This document shows positions 17,025-25,105 of a DNA stretch of 33,719 nt, one piece after another. The translations under genes were made by a program, and so were the position numbers. The notes under the pieces were generated by a model. It had not been told where the DNA came from, did not search any database, and was given only the letters and a program-made list of their open reading frames with translations. The stretch is from an uncultured Lachnospiraceae bacterium (GTDB lineage: Bacteria; Bacillota; Clostridia; Lachnospirales; Lachnospiraceae). Position 1 is the stretch's first letter, and each line of letters starts with the position of its first letter. The stretch lies in contig CADATP010000022.1 in NCBI GenBank assembly GCA_902790935.1, forward strand, positions 1 to 33,719. Direction: 5' to 3'.

Positions 17025-17095
17025 CAGGGGAAGAGGGGATCGAACCCCCGTTAACGGTTTTGGAGACCGCCGCACTACCGCTGTACTATTCCCCT
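17025..17095 (-). tRNA. tRNA-Trp (CCA)
   Basis: A 71-base cloverleaf. The acceptor AGGGGAA pairs perfectly with TTCCCCT, the anticodon stem GCGGT/ACCGT (one G-U pair) encloses CTCCAAA (anticodon CCA), and the T loop is TTCGATC with a GGGGG/CCCCT stem. It is the first tRNA of the cluster. Confidence 0.96.
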
Positions 17096-17111
17096 ATTTG
17101 GTTTAAAACCA

Positions 17112-17148
17112 AAACGTCGGTCACTGTCATTCGCAGCAACCGACGTTT
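17112..17148 (-). terminator. Hairpin between radA and the tRNA cluster
   Basis: AAACGTCGGT/ACCGACGTTT forms ten perfect pairs with a 17-base loop, followed on the minus strand by TTTTGGTTTT. It directly abuts the -10 box of the tRNA promoter, so it can end radA transcripts while only part of it would be in the tRNA primary transcript. A second palindrome, TTGGTTT-A-AAACCAA (17098-17112), follows. Confidence 0.55.
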
Positions 17149-17177
17149 AATATAACATAACTTACGTAATAAAGCAA
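17149..17177 (-). promoter_or_regulatory. Promoter of the tRNA cluster
   Basis: On the minus strand TTGCTT (17177-17172) and TATATT (17154-17149) are 17 bases apart, about 50 bases upstream of tRNA-Trp. Confidence 0.6.
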
Positions 17178-17262
17178 GAAGAAATTACAGGTTTGCTTAA
17201 ATTGTTTTATTACGCTTTTTAATAAAACTTCTACCACACTCTAAATAACGCGCGCAACTCAT

Positions 17263-18630
17263 TTAACAAACTTTATCTATTGCGTCGGTTACGTTAGATA
17301 CACCTATTACCTCTATTCCTTCTACCTTTTTGCATTCCGCAGCGCACGAAGCCGGTACAATGCACAGCTCAAATCCAAGCTTTGCGGCCTCAGTAACTCG
17401 CTGCTTTGCCATAGAAACGCTCCTTACCTCGCCTGAAAGACCTACCTCGCCAAAAGCGATAAGCTTAGGGCTGATAGCTTTATTTCTGAAGCTGGAGACA
17501 ACTGCGAGAACAATTCCAAGATCAATAGCGGGCTCGGAGATTCTCATACCGCCCGTGATATTTACATATGCATCGCAGTCCCCCATTTTAAGACCGCACC
17601 TTTTCTCAAGGACAGCCATAAGGAGATTGACTCTGTTGTAATCGCACCCCCCTGCCTGGCGCCTCGGCATACCGAAATTGGTCCGGCAAACAAGAGCCTG
17701 TATCTCGAAAAGCAGAGGTCTTGTCCCCTCCATAGAGCAGGTAACGACGCTGCCGGAAGCGTCCTCGGGGCGACCGTCAAGCATATACTCGGAAGGGTTC
17801 TTTACTTCAGTAAGGCCCTCTCTGTGCATCTCAAATACGCCGATCTCGTCCGTAGAGCCGAAACGGTTTTTAACTCCCCTGAGCACTCTGTACATAGCGT
17901 GTCTTTCGCCCTCAAAATAAAGAACGGTGTCCACCATATGTTCAAGGACTCTTGGACCCGCTACAGCTCCGTCCTTTGTTACATGTCCGACTATAAAGAT
18001 TGAGATGCCCATTCCCTTAGCCAGCTGTAATAAAACAGCGGTAGTTTCTCTTACCTGACTTACAGAGCCCGGCGCCGAGCTGATGCTCTCGCTGTACATA
18101 GTCTGAATCGAGTCGATTACAACAACAGAGGGTTTGTTCTTGCTGATCGTATCGGAGATAAGATCAAGATCCGTCTCGCAAAGAAGGGACATATCGTCTC
18201 CGAAAGCCCCGATCCGGTCAGCCCGCAGCTTTATCTGGATCTTTGACTCCTCGCCGGATACATAAAGCACGCTTATCCCTTTAGAAGACAGCTTATGGCA
18301 AACCTGTAAAAGAAGGGTTGATTTTCCTATTCCGGGGTCGCCGCCTACAAGAGTCAGGCTTCCGGGAACAATACCGCCTCCGAGGACCCTGTCAAGTTCC
18401 TCTATACCGGTCTCCAGGCGGTCATTTTCCCGTACCGAAACCTCCGAGAGCTTAACAACCTCAGAAGCAAGTGCGCTCTTTTTACCTGCCGTACTCTTGG
18501 CAGTCTGTTTTGAAATATTCTCTTCTGTAAAGGTATTCCAGCTTTTACAGGCAGGGCACTGGCCCATCCACTTGGAGGATTCATACCCGCACTCGCTGCA
18601 GAAAAATACCGTTGTCATTTTCTTAGGCAT
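17263..18630 (-). CDS. radA: DNA repair protein RadA (Sms)
   Basis: A RecA-like ATPase that helps process recombination intermediates and branch migration. I start it at the ATG at 18630 (MPKKMTTVFFCSECG), preceded by GAGGTG, which drops 13 residues of the longest frame and gives 455 residues, the usual size. It has a four-cysteine zinc finger (Cys11, 14, 25, 28), Walker A GGDPGIGKST (96-105), the RadA-specific KNRFGST motif, and a C-terminal Lon protease-like domain (GGMRISEPAIDLGIVLAVVS) that lacks a working protease site in this family. It lies downstream of the small 'endosialidase'-type gene, with a hairpin between. Confidence 0.96.
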   Translation of the reverse strand: MPKKMTTVFFCSECGYESSKWMGQCPACKSWNTFTEENISKQTAKSTAGKKSALASEVVKLSEVSVRENDRLETGIEELDRVLGGGIVPGSLTLVGGDPGIGKSTLLLQVCHKLSSKGISVLYVSGEESKIQIKLRADRIGAFGDDMSLLCETDLDLISDTISKNKPSVVVIDSIQTMYSESISSAPGSVSQVRETTAVLLQLAKGMGISIFIVGHVTKDGAVAGPRVLEHMVDTVLYFEGERHAMYRVLRGVKNRFGSTDEIGVFEMHREGLTEVKNPSEYMLDGRPEDASGSVVTCSMEGTRPLLFEIQALVCRTNFGMPRRQAGGCDYNRVNLLMAVLEKRCGLKMGDCDAYVNITGGMRISEPAIDLGIVLAVVSSFRNKAISPKLIAFGEVGLSGEVRSVSMAKQRVTEAAKLGFELCIVPASCAAECKKVEGIEVIGVSNVTDAIDKVC

Positions 18631-18656
18631 ATCGCACCTCAAAATCAATCTATAAG

Positions 18657-18690
18657 ACAAAATACGCACCCGGCTGCAAAAACCGGGTGC
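18657..18690 (-). terminator. Terminator-like hairpin upstream of radA
   Basis: GCACCCGG/CCGGGTGC (18666-18690) is an eight-base perfect stem with a nine-base loop, followed on the minus strand by GTATTTTGTCTT. It sits 16 bases after the stop of the preceding gene. The T run is broken, so read-through into radA is possible. Confidence 0.65.
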
Positions 18691-18706
18691 GATGATGATA
18701 AATCCT

Positions 18707-19120
18707 TTAGGCCTTAACGACCTTAACTGCTACTGCATCAGCATTTTGCGTTTCAACGCTGATGGAAAGCTTTCCGCCGAGTCCTGTCTGAACCGCCCCC
18801 GTGCTTACGCCACCGACAAAGACCTCGTATACTGTGTCCTCTTCGAGTCCGAGAGTGATCTGTGCATCTTTGGAAGCTTCAACGGTAAACTCAACTCCGT
18901 TTTCAGTCTCCTTGAAACCGTTTACCGCGGTTCCGGGTACAGATTCATAAAGGAACAGTCCATTCTTTTCCAGCTTGGTAATCTCGGCAAAGGTTTTTAC
19001 TTTAAGGAGGTCGCCTTCAAAAGGGAAATCCTCTACCTTAGACTTCTTTGCCAGTTCGTAATTACCGAAGCTGATGCTGCCATCCGCTTCCTTACGAATT
19101 AATTCACTAACAACAGCCAT
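18707..19120 (-). CDS. Small conserved Clostridia protein (often labelled 'endosialidase')
   Basis: A 137-residue protein starting at the ATG at 19120 (MAVVSELIRKEADGSISFGN), chosen because GGAGGA lies eight bases upstream; the longest frame adds 12 unlikely residues. It is acidic, beta-rich and has no signal peptide or membrane segment. It has two halves: a LLKVKTFAEITKLEKNGLFL stretch, and a C-terminal part with ITLGLEEDTVYEVFVGGVST. From memory, very similar Lachnospiraceae proteins carry the database name endosialidase, but I see no sialidase motif (Asp-box or RIP), so that name should not be trusted. Its function is unknown; conservation beside radA suggests a housekeeping cytoplasmic role. 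Confidence 0.8.
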   Translation of the reverse strand: MAVVSELIRKEADGSISFGNYELAKKSKVEDFPFEGDLLKVKTFAEITKLEKNGLFLYESVPGTAVNGFKETENGVEFTVEASKDAQITLGLEEDTVYEVFVGGVSTGAVQTGLGGKLSISVETQNADAVAVKVVKA

Positions 19121-19171
19121 TATATTTTCCTCCGATAAAAATGCCTGGGGGAACACCCCTGCTACATGTTT

Positions 19172-19201
19172 ATTTTACTTCGTAAACCACTCATAAGTAA
19201 A
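19172..19201 (-). promoter_or_regulatory. Possible promoter of the small conserved gene
   Basis: On the minus strand TTTACT (19201-19196) and TAAAAT (19177-19172) are 18 bases apart. A seven-base inverted repeat TTTACTT/AAGTAAA (19174-19201) spans the promoter. A short GGGG/CCCC hairpin lies between it and the gene. Confidence 0.35.
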
Positions 19202-19210
19202 TAGATTTTA

Positions 19211-21649
19211 TTAACTTTTAACAGTAAAAGTAACTTTACCGTCCTTAACACCTACAGTTACTTTATCTCCGGGTTTTACACGCTTTGAAAGGATCTCTTC
19301 CGCAAGTGCATCCTCTACTTCAGACTGTATTCCCCGGCGAAGAGGTCTTGCTCCCATCTTCTTATCTGCAAATTTTTTAACGATGTGCTCTTTAAGATTT
19401 GCGGTAAAGCTGAGTTTAATGTTCATTTGCGCCTCGCAGCGCTTTTTAAGCTCATTTGTAAGAAGGTTTACGATGGACTTCATATCCTCGTCCGTAAGCT
19501 GATGGAACACAAGGATATCATCGATACGGTTTATAAATTCGGGTTTGAAGGATCTCTTAACCTCCTCCATAACGGCGGATTTCATCTTGTCGTAATCTTT
19601 CTTCTCGCTCTTTTCGGTGGCAAATCCAAGGTTCTTGGGATCGACTATCCTTTGAGCTCCGGCATTGGAGGTCATAATAAGGATCGTATTCTTGAAGGAA
19701 ACCTTGCGTCCCTTAGAATCCGTAATATGTCCTTCGTCAAGAACCTGTAAAAGGATATTGAAAACATCGGGATGTGCCTTCTCAATCTCATCAAAGAGTA
19801 CAACAGAGTAAGGGTTCTTCCGGATCTTGTCCGTAAGCTGGCCACCCTCTTCAAATCCTACATATCCCGGAGGGGATCCGATCATTTTAGAAACGCTGTG
19901 TCCTTCCATATACTCGGACATATCGACTCTGATGATGGCATCCTCCGAACCGAACATTGCCTCTGCAAGTGCCTTTGAAAGCTCGGTCTTACCGACACCT
20001 GTAGGTCCTAAGAACAGGAATGATCCGATAGGACGGTTAGGCGACTTAAGCCCTACTCTTCCGCGTCTCATCGCCTTTGAAATGGATTCAACGGCTTCAT
20101 TTTGACCTATAACGCGCTTGTGCAGTATCGACTCGAGCTTAAGGAGTCTTTCGGACTCTTTTTCAGCAAGCTTTGTAACGGGAATCTTTGTCCACTTTGC
20201 GACAACTCCCGCTATATCTTCCTCATCGATTGAGAAGCTGTATTCCTCATCCTCATTCTGTACCTTATTGACCATCTTCTCATATTTTTTGAGAAGTTCA
20301 TCCTGCTTAACCTTAAGCTCATGGGCCTGCATAAAGGCTTCCATACGGATAGAGAGCTCTATCTGTCTGTCAAGCTTTTGGATCTTGTCGGAAAGCTCTC
20401 TTAATTTATCGGGCTTTTCCAGGCTGCGGAGTCTCGCTCCCGCTGCAGCCTCGTCGATAAGATCAATGGCCTTGTCAGGCAGGTTACGATCATTGATATA
20501 TCTGGCCGAGAGTCTTACCGCCGCCTCTACAGCAGACTGGGTTATCTGGACATGGTGGTGCTCTTCATACTTAACCTTGATACCCTCGAGTATCCTGATA
20601 GCCTCTTCCTGCGTGGGTTCTTCTACTGTAACGGGCTGGAAGCGGCGCTCTAATGCCGCGTCCTTCTCGATGTATTTTCTGTACTCAGAGATGGTCGTAG
20701 CCCCGATAAGCTGAAGTTCACCCCTTGCAAGAGAAGGCTTCATGATATTGGAGGCATCGATAGCACCCTCCGCTCCTCCGGCTCCGATGAGAGTATGGAG
20801 CTCGTCAAGGAAGAGGATAACGTTTCCATCCTCGGTGACTTCTCTGATAACACGCTTAATACGCTCCTCAAACTCACCTCTGTATTTACTTCCGGCTACC
20901 ATACCTGAAAGGTCTAGTGTAAGGAGCCTTTTGTTTCTGACGGTCTGGGGCACATCTCCGGAAACGATCCTTTGGGCAAGGCCTTCGACCACAGCAGTCT
21001 TACCTACGCCGGGCTCTCCGATAAGGCAGGGATTGTTCTTTGTTCTACGGCTGAGGATCTGGATAACACGGCTTATTTCGTCGCTTCGTCCGATCACGGG
21101 ATCAAGCTTTCCCTCCGCCGCAAGAGCAGTAAGGTCGCGGCTGTACTGGGATAGCATGGAAGGCTTGCCTTTCCCGCCTTTTCCGCCTAAATCTTCCTTA
21201 ACGTAGGCGGGATCCTGTCCTATTGCCACAAGTGTATCGGTATAGATTTTCTGTATATTGATACCCGGAGCGATAAGAAGCCTTACGGCAACATTCTCAC
21301 CCTCTTTGATAATGGCAAGGAGCAGATGCTCTGTTCCAATCTCCTTTTGGCCAAATCGCTCTGCCAGCTTTTGAGCTTCTTCTAAAATAAGCTCGGCTCT
21401 CGGAGAATATAATCCCTTTTCTCTGATAACGACGTTTTTATCAAAGGAGATCATATCCTTTATCATTTCGTTAAACTTTTCCGGCTCTACTCCGTTGTCG
21501 CGGAGAACTTTACCGGCAACGCTGGTCTCGTCGGCAAGAAGGCCGGCAAGGATATGTTCAGAACCTATATAGCCCTGATGAAATGAGCGAGCGCATCTGG
21601 CCGCTTCTTTAAGCGCTGCCTGCGCTTTCTCAGTATACTTACGCTGCAA
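19211..21649 (-). CDS. clpC: ATP-dependent Clp protease ATPase subunit ClpC
   Basis: An 812-residue AAA+ unfoldase that feeds proteins to ClpP. It has two Clp N repeats (1-~145), a first ATPase (Walker A GEPGVGKTA, 211-219; LFLDELHTL near 279-287), a coiled middle domain (~410-465) typical of ClpC, and a second ATPase (Walker A GPTGVGKTE, 548-556) with the GSPPGYVGFEEGG pore loop. The start is a TTG (21649-21647), preceded by GGAGG nine bases away; no ATG is placed as well. It follows a GntR regulator by 20 bases, and no ctsR, mcsA or mcsB lies in front of it, unlike the Bacillus arrangement. The regulator and promoter upstream probably set its expression. Confidence 0.96.
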   Translation of the reverse strand: MQRKYTEKAQAALKEAARCARSFHQGYIGSEHILAGLLADETSVAGKVLRDNGVEPEKFNEMIKDMISFDKNVVIREKGLYSPRAELILEEAQKLAERFGQKEIGTEHLLLAIIKEGENVAVRLLIAPGINIQKIYTDTLVAIGQDPAYVKEDLGGKGGKGKPSMLSQYSRDLTALAAEGKLDPVIGRSDEISRVIQILSRRTKNNPCLIGEPGVGKTAVVEGLAQRIVSGDVPQTVRNKRLLTLDLSGMVAGSKYRGEFEERIKRVIREVTEDGNVILFLDELHTLIGAGGAEGAIDASNIMKPSLARGELQLIGATTISEYRKYIEKDAALERRFQPVTVEEPTQEEAIRILEGIKVKYEEHHHVQITQSAVEAAVRLSARYINDRNLPDKAIDLIDEAAAGARLRSLEKPDKLRELSDKIQKLDRQIELSIRMEAFMQAHELKVKQDELLKKYEKMVNKVQNEDEEYSFSIDEEDIAGVVAKWTKIPVTKLAEKESERLLKLESILHKRVIGQNEAVESISKAMRRGRVGLKSPNRPIGSFLFLGPTGVGKTELSKALAEAMFGSEDAIIRVDMSEYMEGHSVSKMIGSPPGYVGFEEGGQLTDKIRKNPYSVVLFDEIEKAHPDVFNILLQVLDEGHITDSKGRKVSFKNTILIMTSNAGAQRIVDPKNLGFATEKSEKKDYDKMKSAVMEEVKRSFKPEFINRIDDILVFHQLTDEDMKSIVNLLTNELKKRCEAQMNIKLSFTANLKEHIVKKFADKKMGARPLRRGIQSEVEDALAEEILSKRVKPGDKVTVGVKDGKVTFTVKS

Positions 21650-21669
21650 TCTTTTATTCCTCCTGTAGA

Positions 21670-22041
21670 CTATAATCTGTATTTATCGTAAATCTCGTCG
21701 AGCATTTTGTGTAGCTCTTCTCGGGAAATATTCCTGCACACCGCTTCAAGTACGATGGGTGCAAGTACTTCTCTGATCTGAGACAGGTGTTCCTCACGGG
21801 TTTCATCTATGGCGATAACAGCACCCTTGCGCCTGTCAACTTTAACATATCCCTCTTGCCTAAGAAGCGAATACGCCTTGTTGACTGTATGCATATTGAT
21901 ACCGATCTCATCCGCCAAGGCTCTTACGCTTGGAAGCGCATCGCCCTCTCTGTATGTATTTGTAGCTATTCCGAGAATAATCTGATTTCTAAGCTGAAGA
22001 TAAATAGCTTCATCACTGTTAAAATCTATCTCTATAAGCAT
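21670..22041 (-). CDS. GntR family regulator, YtrA-type
   Basis: A 123-residue DNA-binding protein. Residues ~1-75 form the winged helix (AIYLQLRNQIILGIATNTYR, then LPSVRALADEIGINMHTVNK as the recognition helix, then the YVKVDRRKGAVI wing). Only ~45 residues follow, too few for a ligand domain, which is typical of the YtrA subfamily of dimeric repressors. YtrA regulators usually control the operon they start, so clpC, 20 bases downstream, is the predicted target along with itself. A GGGGTG site precedes the ATG. A 13-base inverted repeat overlaps its promoter. Confidence 0.9.
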   Translation of the reverse strand: MLIEIDFNSDEAIYLQLRNQIILGIATNTYREGDALPSVRALADEIGINMHTVNKAYSLLRQEGYVKVDRRKGAVIAIDETREEHLSQIREVLAPIVLEAVCRNISREELHKMLDEIYDKYRL

Positions 22042-22061
22042 TTACATCACACCCCATACTT

Positions 22062-22088
22062 TTTCCGGACAGCAGCCGCTGCCGGAAA
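22062..22088 (-). promoter_or_regulatory. Strong hairpin in the gntR-clpC leader
   Basis: In the minus-strand RNA TTTCCGGCAGC pairs with GCTGTCCGGAAA over a GGCT loop: eleven pairs with one bulged base. It is followed by A residues, not T, so it is not a terminator; it ends six to seven bases before the GGGGTG ribosome binding site and could affect translation or stability. Confidence 0.5.
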
Positions 22089-22097
22089 GGAAAAACA

Positions 22098-22142
22098 AGC
22101 CTCTGTTATACAAATGTTATAACAGAGGCTCGTAACTGTCAA
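22098..22142 (-). promoter_or_regulatory. gntR-clpC promoter with 13-bp inverted repeat
   Basis: A consensus -35 TTGACA (22142-22137) is followed by TAACAT at 17 bases, or TATAAC at 15. The perfect inverted repeat AGCCTCTGTTATA / TATAACAGAGGCT (22098-22110 and 22118-22130, 7-base gap) covers the -10 and start, as expected for an autorepressor operator. The same repeat is followed on the minus strand by TGTTTTT, so it could also terminate the upstream gene, which stops at 22178. Confidence 0.65.
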
Positions 22143-22177
22143 TTTATATGGGGCAAATTTTATTATCTTTTAAGAGA

Positions 22178-23611
22178 TTATTCACCCTTGTTGTTTAAAA
22201 AGCCATAATCGAAATCATCATCGTCTGCGGGATTCTTTCTGACAGGCTCCTGGGCAGGTCTCTGAACGGGTCTTCCCTGAACAGGTCTTGCTCCTTCAGG
22301 TCTGGGTCCTACAGGTCTGGCTCCCTGAGGCGCTCCGGTTGGTCTACCCTGGGGTGCTCCTGCGGGTCTTCCGTTAGGTCCGGGCATAGGTCTTGCTCCG
22401 GCAGGTCTTCCTCCCTGAGGTGCTCCGGTTGGTCTACCCTGGGGCGCTCCGGCGGGTCTTCCGTTAGGTCCGGGCATAGGTCTTGCTCCGGCAGGTCTGC
22501 TTCCCTGGGGTGCTCCGGCAGGTCTTCCGTTAGGTCCGGGCATAGGTCTTGCTCCGGTTGGTCTACCCTGAGGTGCTCCGGCAGGTCTTGACTGGCTCTG
22601 TCCGGCAGGTCTTCCTGTTGCAAGGCGCTGTCTTCTCTGCTTTTCAGCGTCTGCAAATGCAGCTCTGTCACCGGACTCGCGAGCCTTCATAAAGAAGTAT
22701 ACGCATCCTCCGACACCTGCGATTGCAAGAATGATAAAGATGATAAGCCATATTCTAATCGAAGAGGCCTGTTTCTTATATTTCTCAGCGCTTGCTTTGT
22801 ATGTATCAAGACTTGAGAAAAGTTCGGTAAGATTGTACTTTGAAGCGGTTCCTTCACTAAAGGTTCCGTTGTAGTCCATAAGGTACCAATCCTCACCCTC
22901 AAGTTCGGTATCAAAGTCCTTTGTTTCCTCAACAACAGGTTCTTCCTCAACAACCTCTGCGGGCTCCTCGGAAGGGGTCTCGGTAACAAGATCGGTAAGT
23001 TCTCCACTGGGAGTGATGAAATCGCTTCTGCAGAAACCTACAACCTCTTTACCCTCACCATTGGTGAACTTAAGGTAATACCACTCTCTTCCGTCGGTTC
23101 CGTTCTTAACACCGGTAATCGTAACGGCAGTTCCGTTTGAAAGGCTGTCGATGATGGTGCTGGATGTAGATGCATCCTGGCGGACTCTTACGTTTTGATC
23201 GTAGGTAACAGATCCGGTAATAGGATTAACAAGTCTGATGTTGGGGTCGCCTGCGGTAACATTTCCGTCGGCTCCCACAGTACCGGGAGTAGATCCGTCA
23301 GTAACTGTAGCAAGGTCGCTTCTAACATATCCGTTTGCTCCGGATGATGTTGTTATCTGGTACCAGATGTTTCCGTCGGCACCGGTAAGCTGACCGTTAA
23401 TTGTAATAGAATCGTCCTTTGCAAGGGAAACAACGATCTCGCTGTTTGTACTTGCGTCCTGGCGTACGCGGGTTCCATCCTTTAAGATCTTACCCGAGCT
23501 TGCCGCGAAACTGCTTGTTGATAACGCGATAACTGCGACAACTACAGCAGCTGTGGTAACAATACCCGCGAAAAGGCTCTTCTTATCGGAGTATATTTTT
23601 CTAGCATTCAT
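22178..23611 (-). CDS. Membrane protein with two SH3 domains and Pro/Gly/Arg repeat tail
   Basis: A 477-residue protein. I start it at the ATG at 23611 (MNARKIYSDKK), preceded by GGGAGGT. Residues ~12-36 are a signal peptide or anchor (ending SSFAA). Two SH3b domains follow (~46-101 and ~139-200), each opening V-R-QDAST, evidence of an internal duplication. An acidic linker leads to a second membrane helix (~286-308, WLIIFIILAIAGVGGCVYFF), after which the chain should be cytoplasmic. The last ~140 residues are basic, with repeats such as RPAGAPQGRPTGARPMPGPN, ending in an acidic DDDDFDYGFLNNKGE. SH3b usually senses wall peptides. Function unknown; the layout suggests a wall sensor with a disordered cytoplasmic tail. 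Confidence 0.78.
   Translation of the reverse strand: MNARKIYSDKKSLFAGIVTTAAVVVAVIALSTSSFAASSGKILKDGTRVRQDASTNSEIVVSLAKDDSITINGQLTGADGNIWYQITTSSGANGYVRSDLATVTDGSTPGTVGADGNVTAGDPNIRLVNPITGSVTYDQNVRVRQDASTSSTIIDSLSNGTAVTITGVKNGTDGREWYYLKFTNGEGKEVVGFCRSDFITPSGELTDLVTETPSEEPAEVVEEEPVVEETKDFDTELEGEDWYLMDYNGTFSEGTASKYNLTELFSSLDTYKASAEKYKKQASSIRIWLIIFIILAIAGVGGCVYFFMKARESGDRAAFADAEKQRRQRLATGRPAGQSQSRPAGAPQGRPTGARPMPGPNGRPAGAPQGSRPAGARPMPGPNGRPAGAPQGRPTGAPQGGRPAGARPMPGPNGRPAGAPQGRPTGAPQGARPVGPRPEGARPVQGRPVQRPAQEPVRKNPADDDDFDYGFLNNKGE
22310..22600 (-). repeat. In-frame DNA repeats coding for the Pro/Gly/Arg tail
   Basis: The block beginning TTCCGTTAGGTCCGGGCATA recurs at about 22369, 22459 and 22525 on the plus strand, at spacings of 90 and 66 bases, both multiples of three. 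Shorter GGTGCTCCGG/GGTCT units fill the gaps. The translated unit is GARPMPGPNGRPAGAPQG. Confidence 0.85.
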
Positions 23612-23658
23612 TTTATTTGACCTCCCACAAAAAACCACATAATGTAGACATCGTAACT

Positions 23659-23667
23659 ATAATATCA
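23659..23667 (-). promoter_or_regulatory. Possible extended -10 promoter of the SH3 repeat-tail gene
   Basis: TGATATTAT on the minus strand is an extended -10 element about 50 bases upstream of the ATG; no good -35 is seen at 17 bases. The stretch back to purD is AT-rich and holds no clear terminator. Confidence 0.4.
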
Positions 23668-23750
23668 TACAAAATACTGATTATCCAGTAATTTACGCGA
23701 TTATTTGTTTAAGAATTATTAAAAAGATTAAAAAGTTTTAAATGGGAGCT

Positions 23751-25028
23751 TTAAGCCTCATCAATAGCTTTACCTATATCATGGCGCATATACTTATTCT
23801 CGAAGTTAACCCACTCGGTAGCTTCGTAAGCCTTTGCTCTTGCTTCCTTTAAGGTATCTCCGGTAGCGGTAACGCCAAGTACTCTTCCGCCGTTTGTAAC
23901 GATGCGTCCGGCCTCGTCGAACTTTGTTCCCGAGTGGAAGCAGTAATAGTCTTCTTTGCCTTCGAACTTTTCAAGTCCGGAAATAGGAAATCCCTTTTCG
24001 TATTTTACCGGATATCCGTCACTGGCAAGGATTACGCAAACCGTAGCCTTATCTTCAAACTGAAGATCAATGGTATCAAGCTTTCCGTCGATACAAGCTT
24101 CCATAACATCCAGAATATCGTTCTTAAGTCTGGGAAGTACCACCTGTGCTTCGGGGTCTCCGAATCTTGCATTGTACTCGAGGACTCTGGGTCCCTTTGG
24201 AGTAAGCATGAGTCCGAAGAAGATCACTCCCTTAAAAGGTCTTCCCTCAGCCTTCATAGCGTCTACGGTAGGCTGGAAGATATACTTTTTGCAGAAATCG
24301 TCGACTTCCTTTGTATAGAAGGGAGTAGGGGAGAAGTTGCCCATTCCGCCTGTGTTAAGGCCCTGATCTCCGTCCTTTGCGCGCTTATGGTCCTGAGCGG
24401 AGGACATGATCTTTACGATGTTTCCGTCAACAAATGAAAGAACGCTGACTTCGCGTCCGGTCATAAACTCTTCGATGACCATACGGTTTCCGGCCGAGCC
24501 GAACTTTTTATCCTGCATGATCTCTTTAACGCCGTCAAGTGCTTCCTCAAGGGTATTGCAGATAAGCACGCCCTTACCGAGAGCTAGACCGTCAGCTTTA
24601 AGTACGATAGGGAACTCTGCCTTTGTCTTTAAATACTCGATAGCTTTGTCTGCATCATCAAAATTCTCGTATGCCGCTGTGGGAATATTGTACTTTTTCA
24701 TAAGATCCTTTGAAAAAGCCTTGCTTCCTTCAAGGATTGCAGCGTTTTTCTTAGGTCCAAAGGCTCTGATGCCTGCTGCCTCAAGTTCATCCACAAGACC
24801 GCCCACAAGAGGATCATCCATTCCTACGATTACAAGGTCTATAGCCTTTTCCTTTGAGAAGGCAACAATCTTGTCAAATTCCATAGCTCCGATAGGAACA
24901 CACTCGGCGATACTTGCGATTCCGGCATTTCCCGGCGCACAGTAGATTTTATCGGCTCTCTTACTCTTTGCAACGCTTGTTGCGATGGCATGCTCACGGC
25001 CGCCGCTTCCAACAATAAGTATTTTCAT
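23751..25028 (-). CDS. purD: Phosphoribosylamine-glycine ligase
   Basis: Joins phosphoribosylamine and glycine using ATP, the second step of purine synthesis. The 425-residue length is normal for the single-function bacterial form. It opens MKILIVGSGGREHAIA, the family hallmark, and has the ATP-grasp segments PIVLKADGLALGKGVLIC and VIEEFMTGREVSVLSF plus a GFIG-type C-terminal closing domain (SGTKFDEAGRIVTNGGRVLG). The ATG follows GGGAGA. It is separated from purE-purM-purN by 4.5 kb of accessory DNA and has its own strong promoter (25071-25099), which begins only seven bases from the REP-like array. purH, often next to purD in Clostridia, is not in the window. Confidence 0.97.
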   Translation of the reverse strand: MKILIVGSGGREHAIATSVAKSKRADKIYCAPGNAGIASIAECVPIGAMEFDKIVAFSKEKAIDLVIVGMDDPLVGGLVDELEAAGIRAFGPKKNAAILEGSKAFSKDLMKKYNIPTAAYENFDDADKAIEYLKTKAEFPIVLKADGLALGKGVLICNTLEEALDGVKEIMQDKKFGSAGNRMVIEEFMTGREVSVLSFVDGNIVKIMSSAQDHKRAKDGDQGLNTGGMGNFSPTPFYTKEVDDFCKKYIFQPTVDAMKAEGRPFKGVIFFGLMLTPKGPRVLEYNARFGDPEAQVVLPRLKNDILDVMEACIDGKLDTIDLQFEDKATVCVILASDGYPVKYEKGFPISGLEKFEGKEDYYCFHSGTKFDEAGRIVTNGGRVLGVTATGDTLKEARAKAYEATEWVNFENKYMRHDIGKAIDEA

Positions 25029-25053
25029 GTTGTTTCTCCCTTGATAGATATAG

Positions 25054-25099
25054 GTTACTCACCATAGGTAACAATATCAGCAAACCCGTCTTTAGTCAA
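25054..25099 (-). promoter_or_regulatory. purD promoter
   Basis: On the minus strand TTGACT (25099-25094) and TATTGT (25076-25071) are 17 bases apart, with TG before the -10. A GTTAC/GTAAC inverted repeat (25054-25072) lies at the start site. No PurR box of the Bacillus or Lactococcus type is recognisable. Confidence 0.65.
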
Positions 25100-25105
25100 T
25101 ATTTT

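Noticed and set aside
18707..19120. Endosialidase activity for the small gene next to radA
   Set aside because: The name circulates for this family, but at 137 residues with no Asp-box, no signal peptide and no sialidase motif, it is not supported.
20118..20714. 198-residue plus-strand open frame opposite clpC
   Set aside because: A shadow of clpC: Ser/Leu-rich composition typical of antisense frames, no ribosome binding site, and clpC is intact throughout.
22310..22600. Tandem DNA repeats as a mobile or CRISPR-like element
   Set aside because: They are in frame with the SH3 protein and code for its Pro/Gly/Arg tail.
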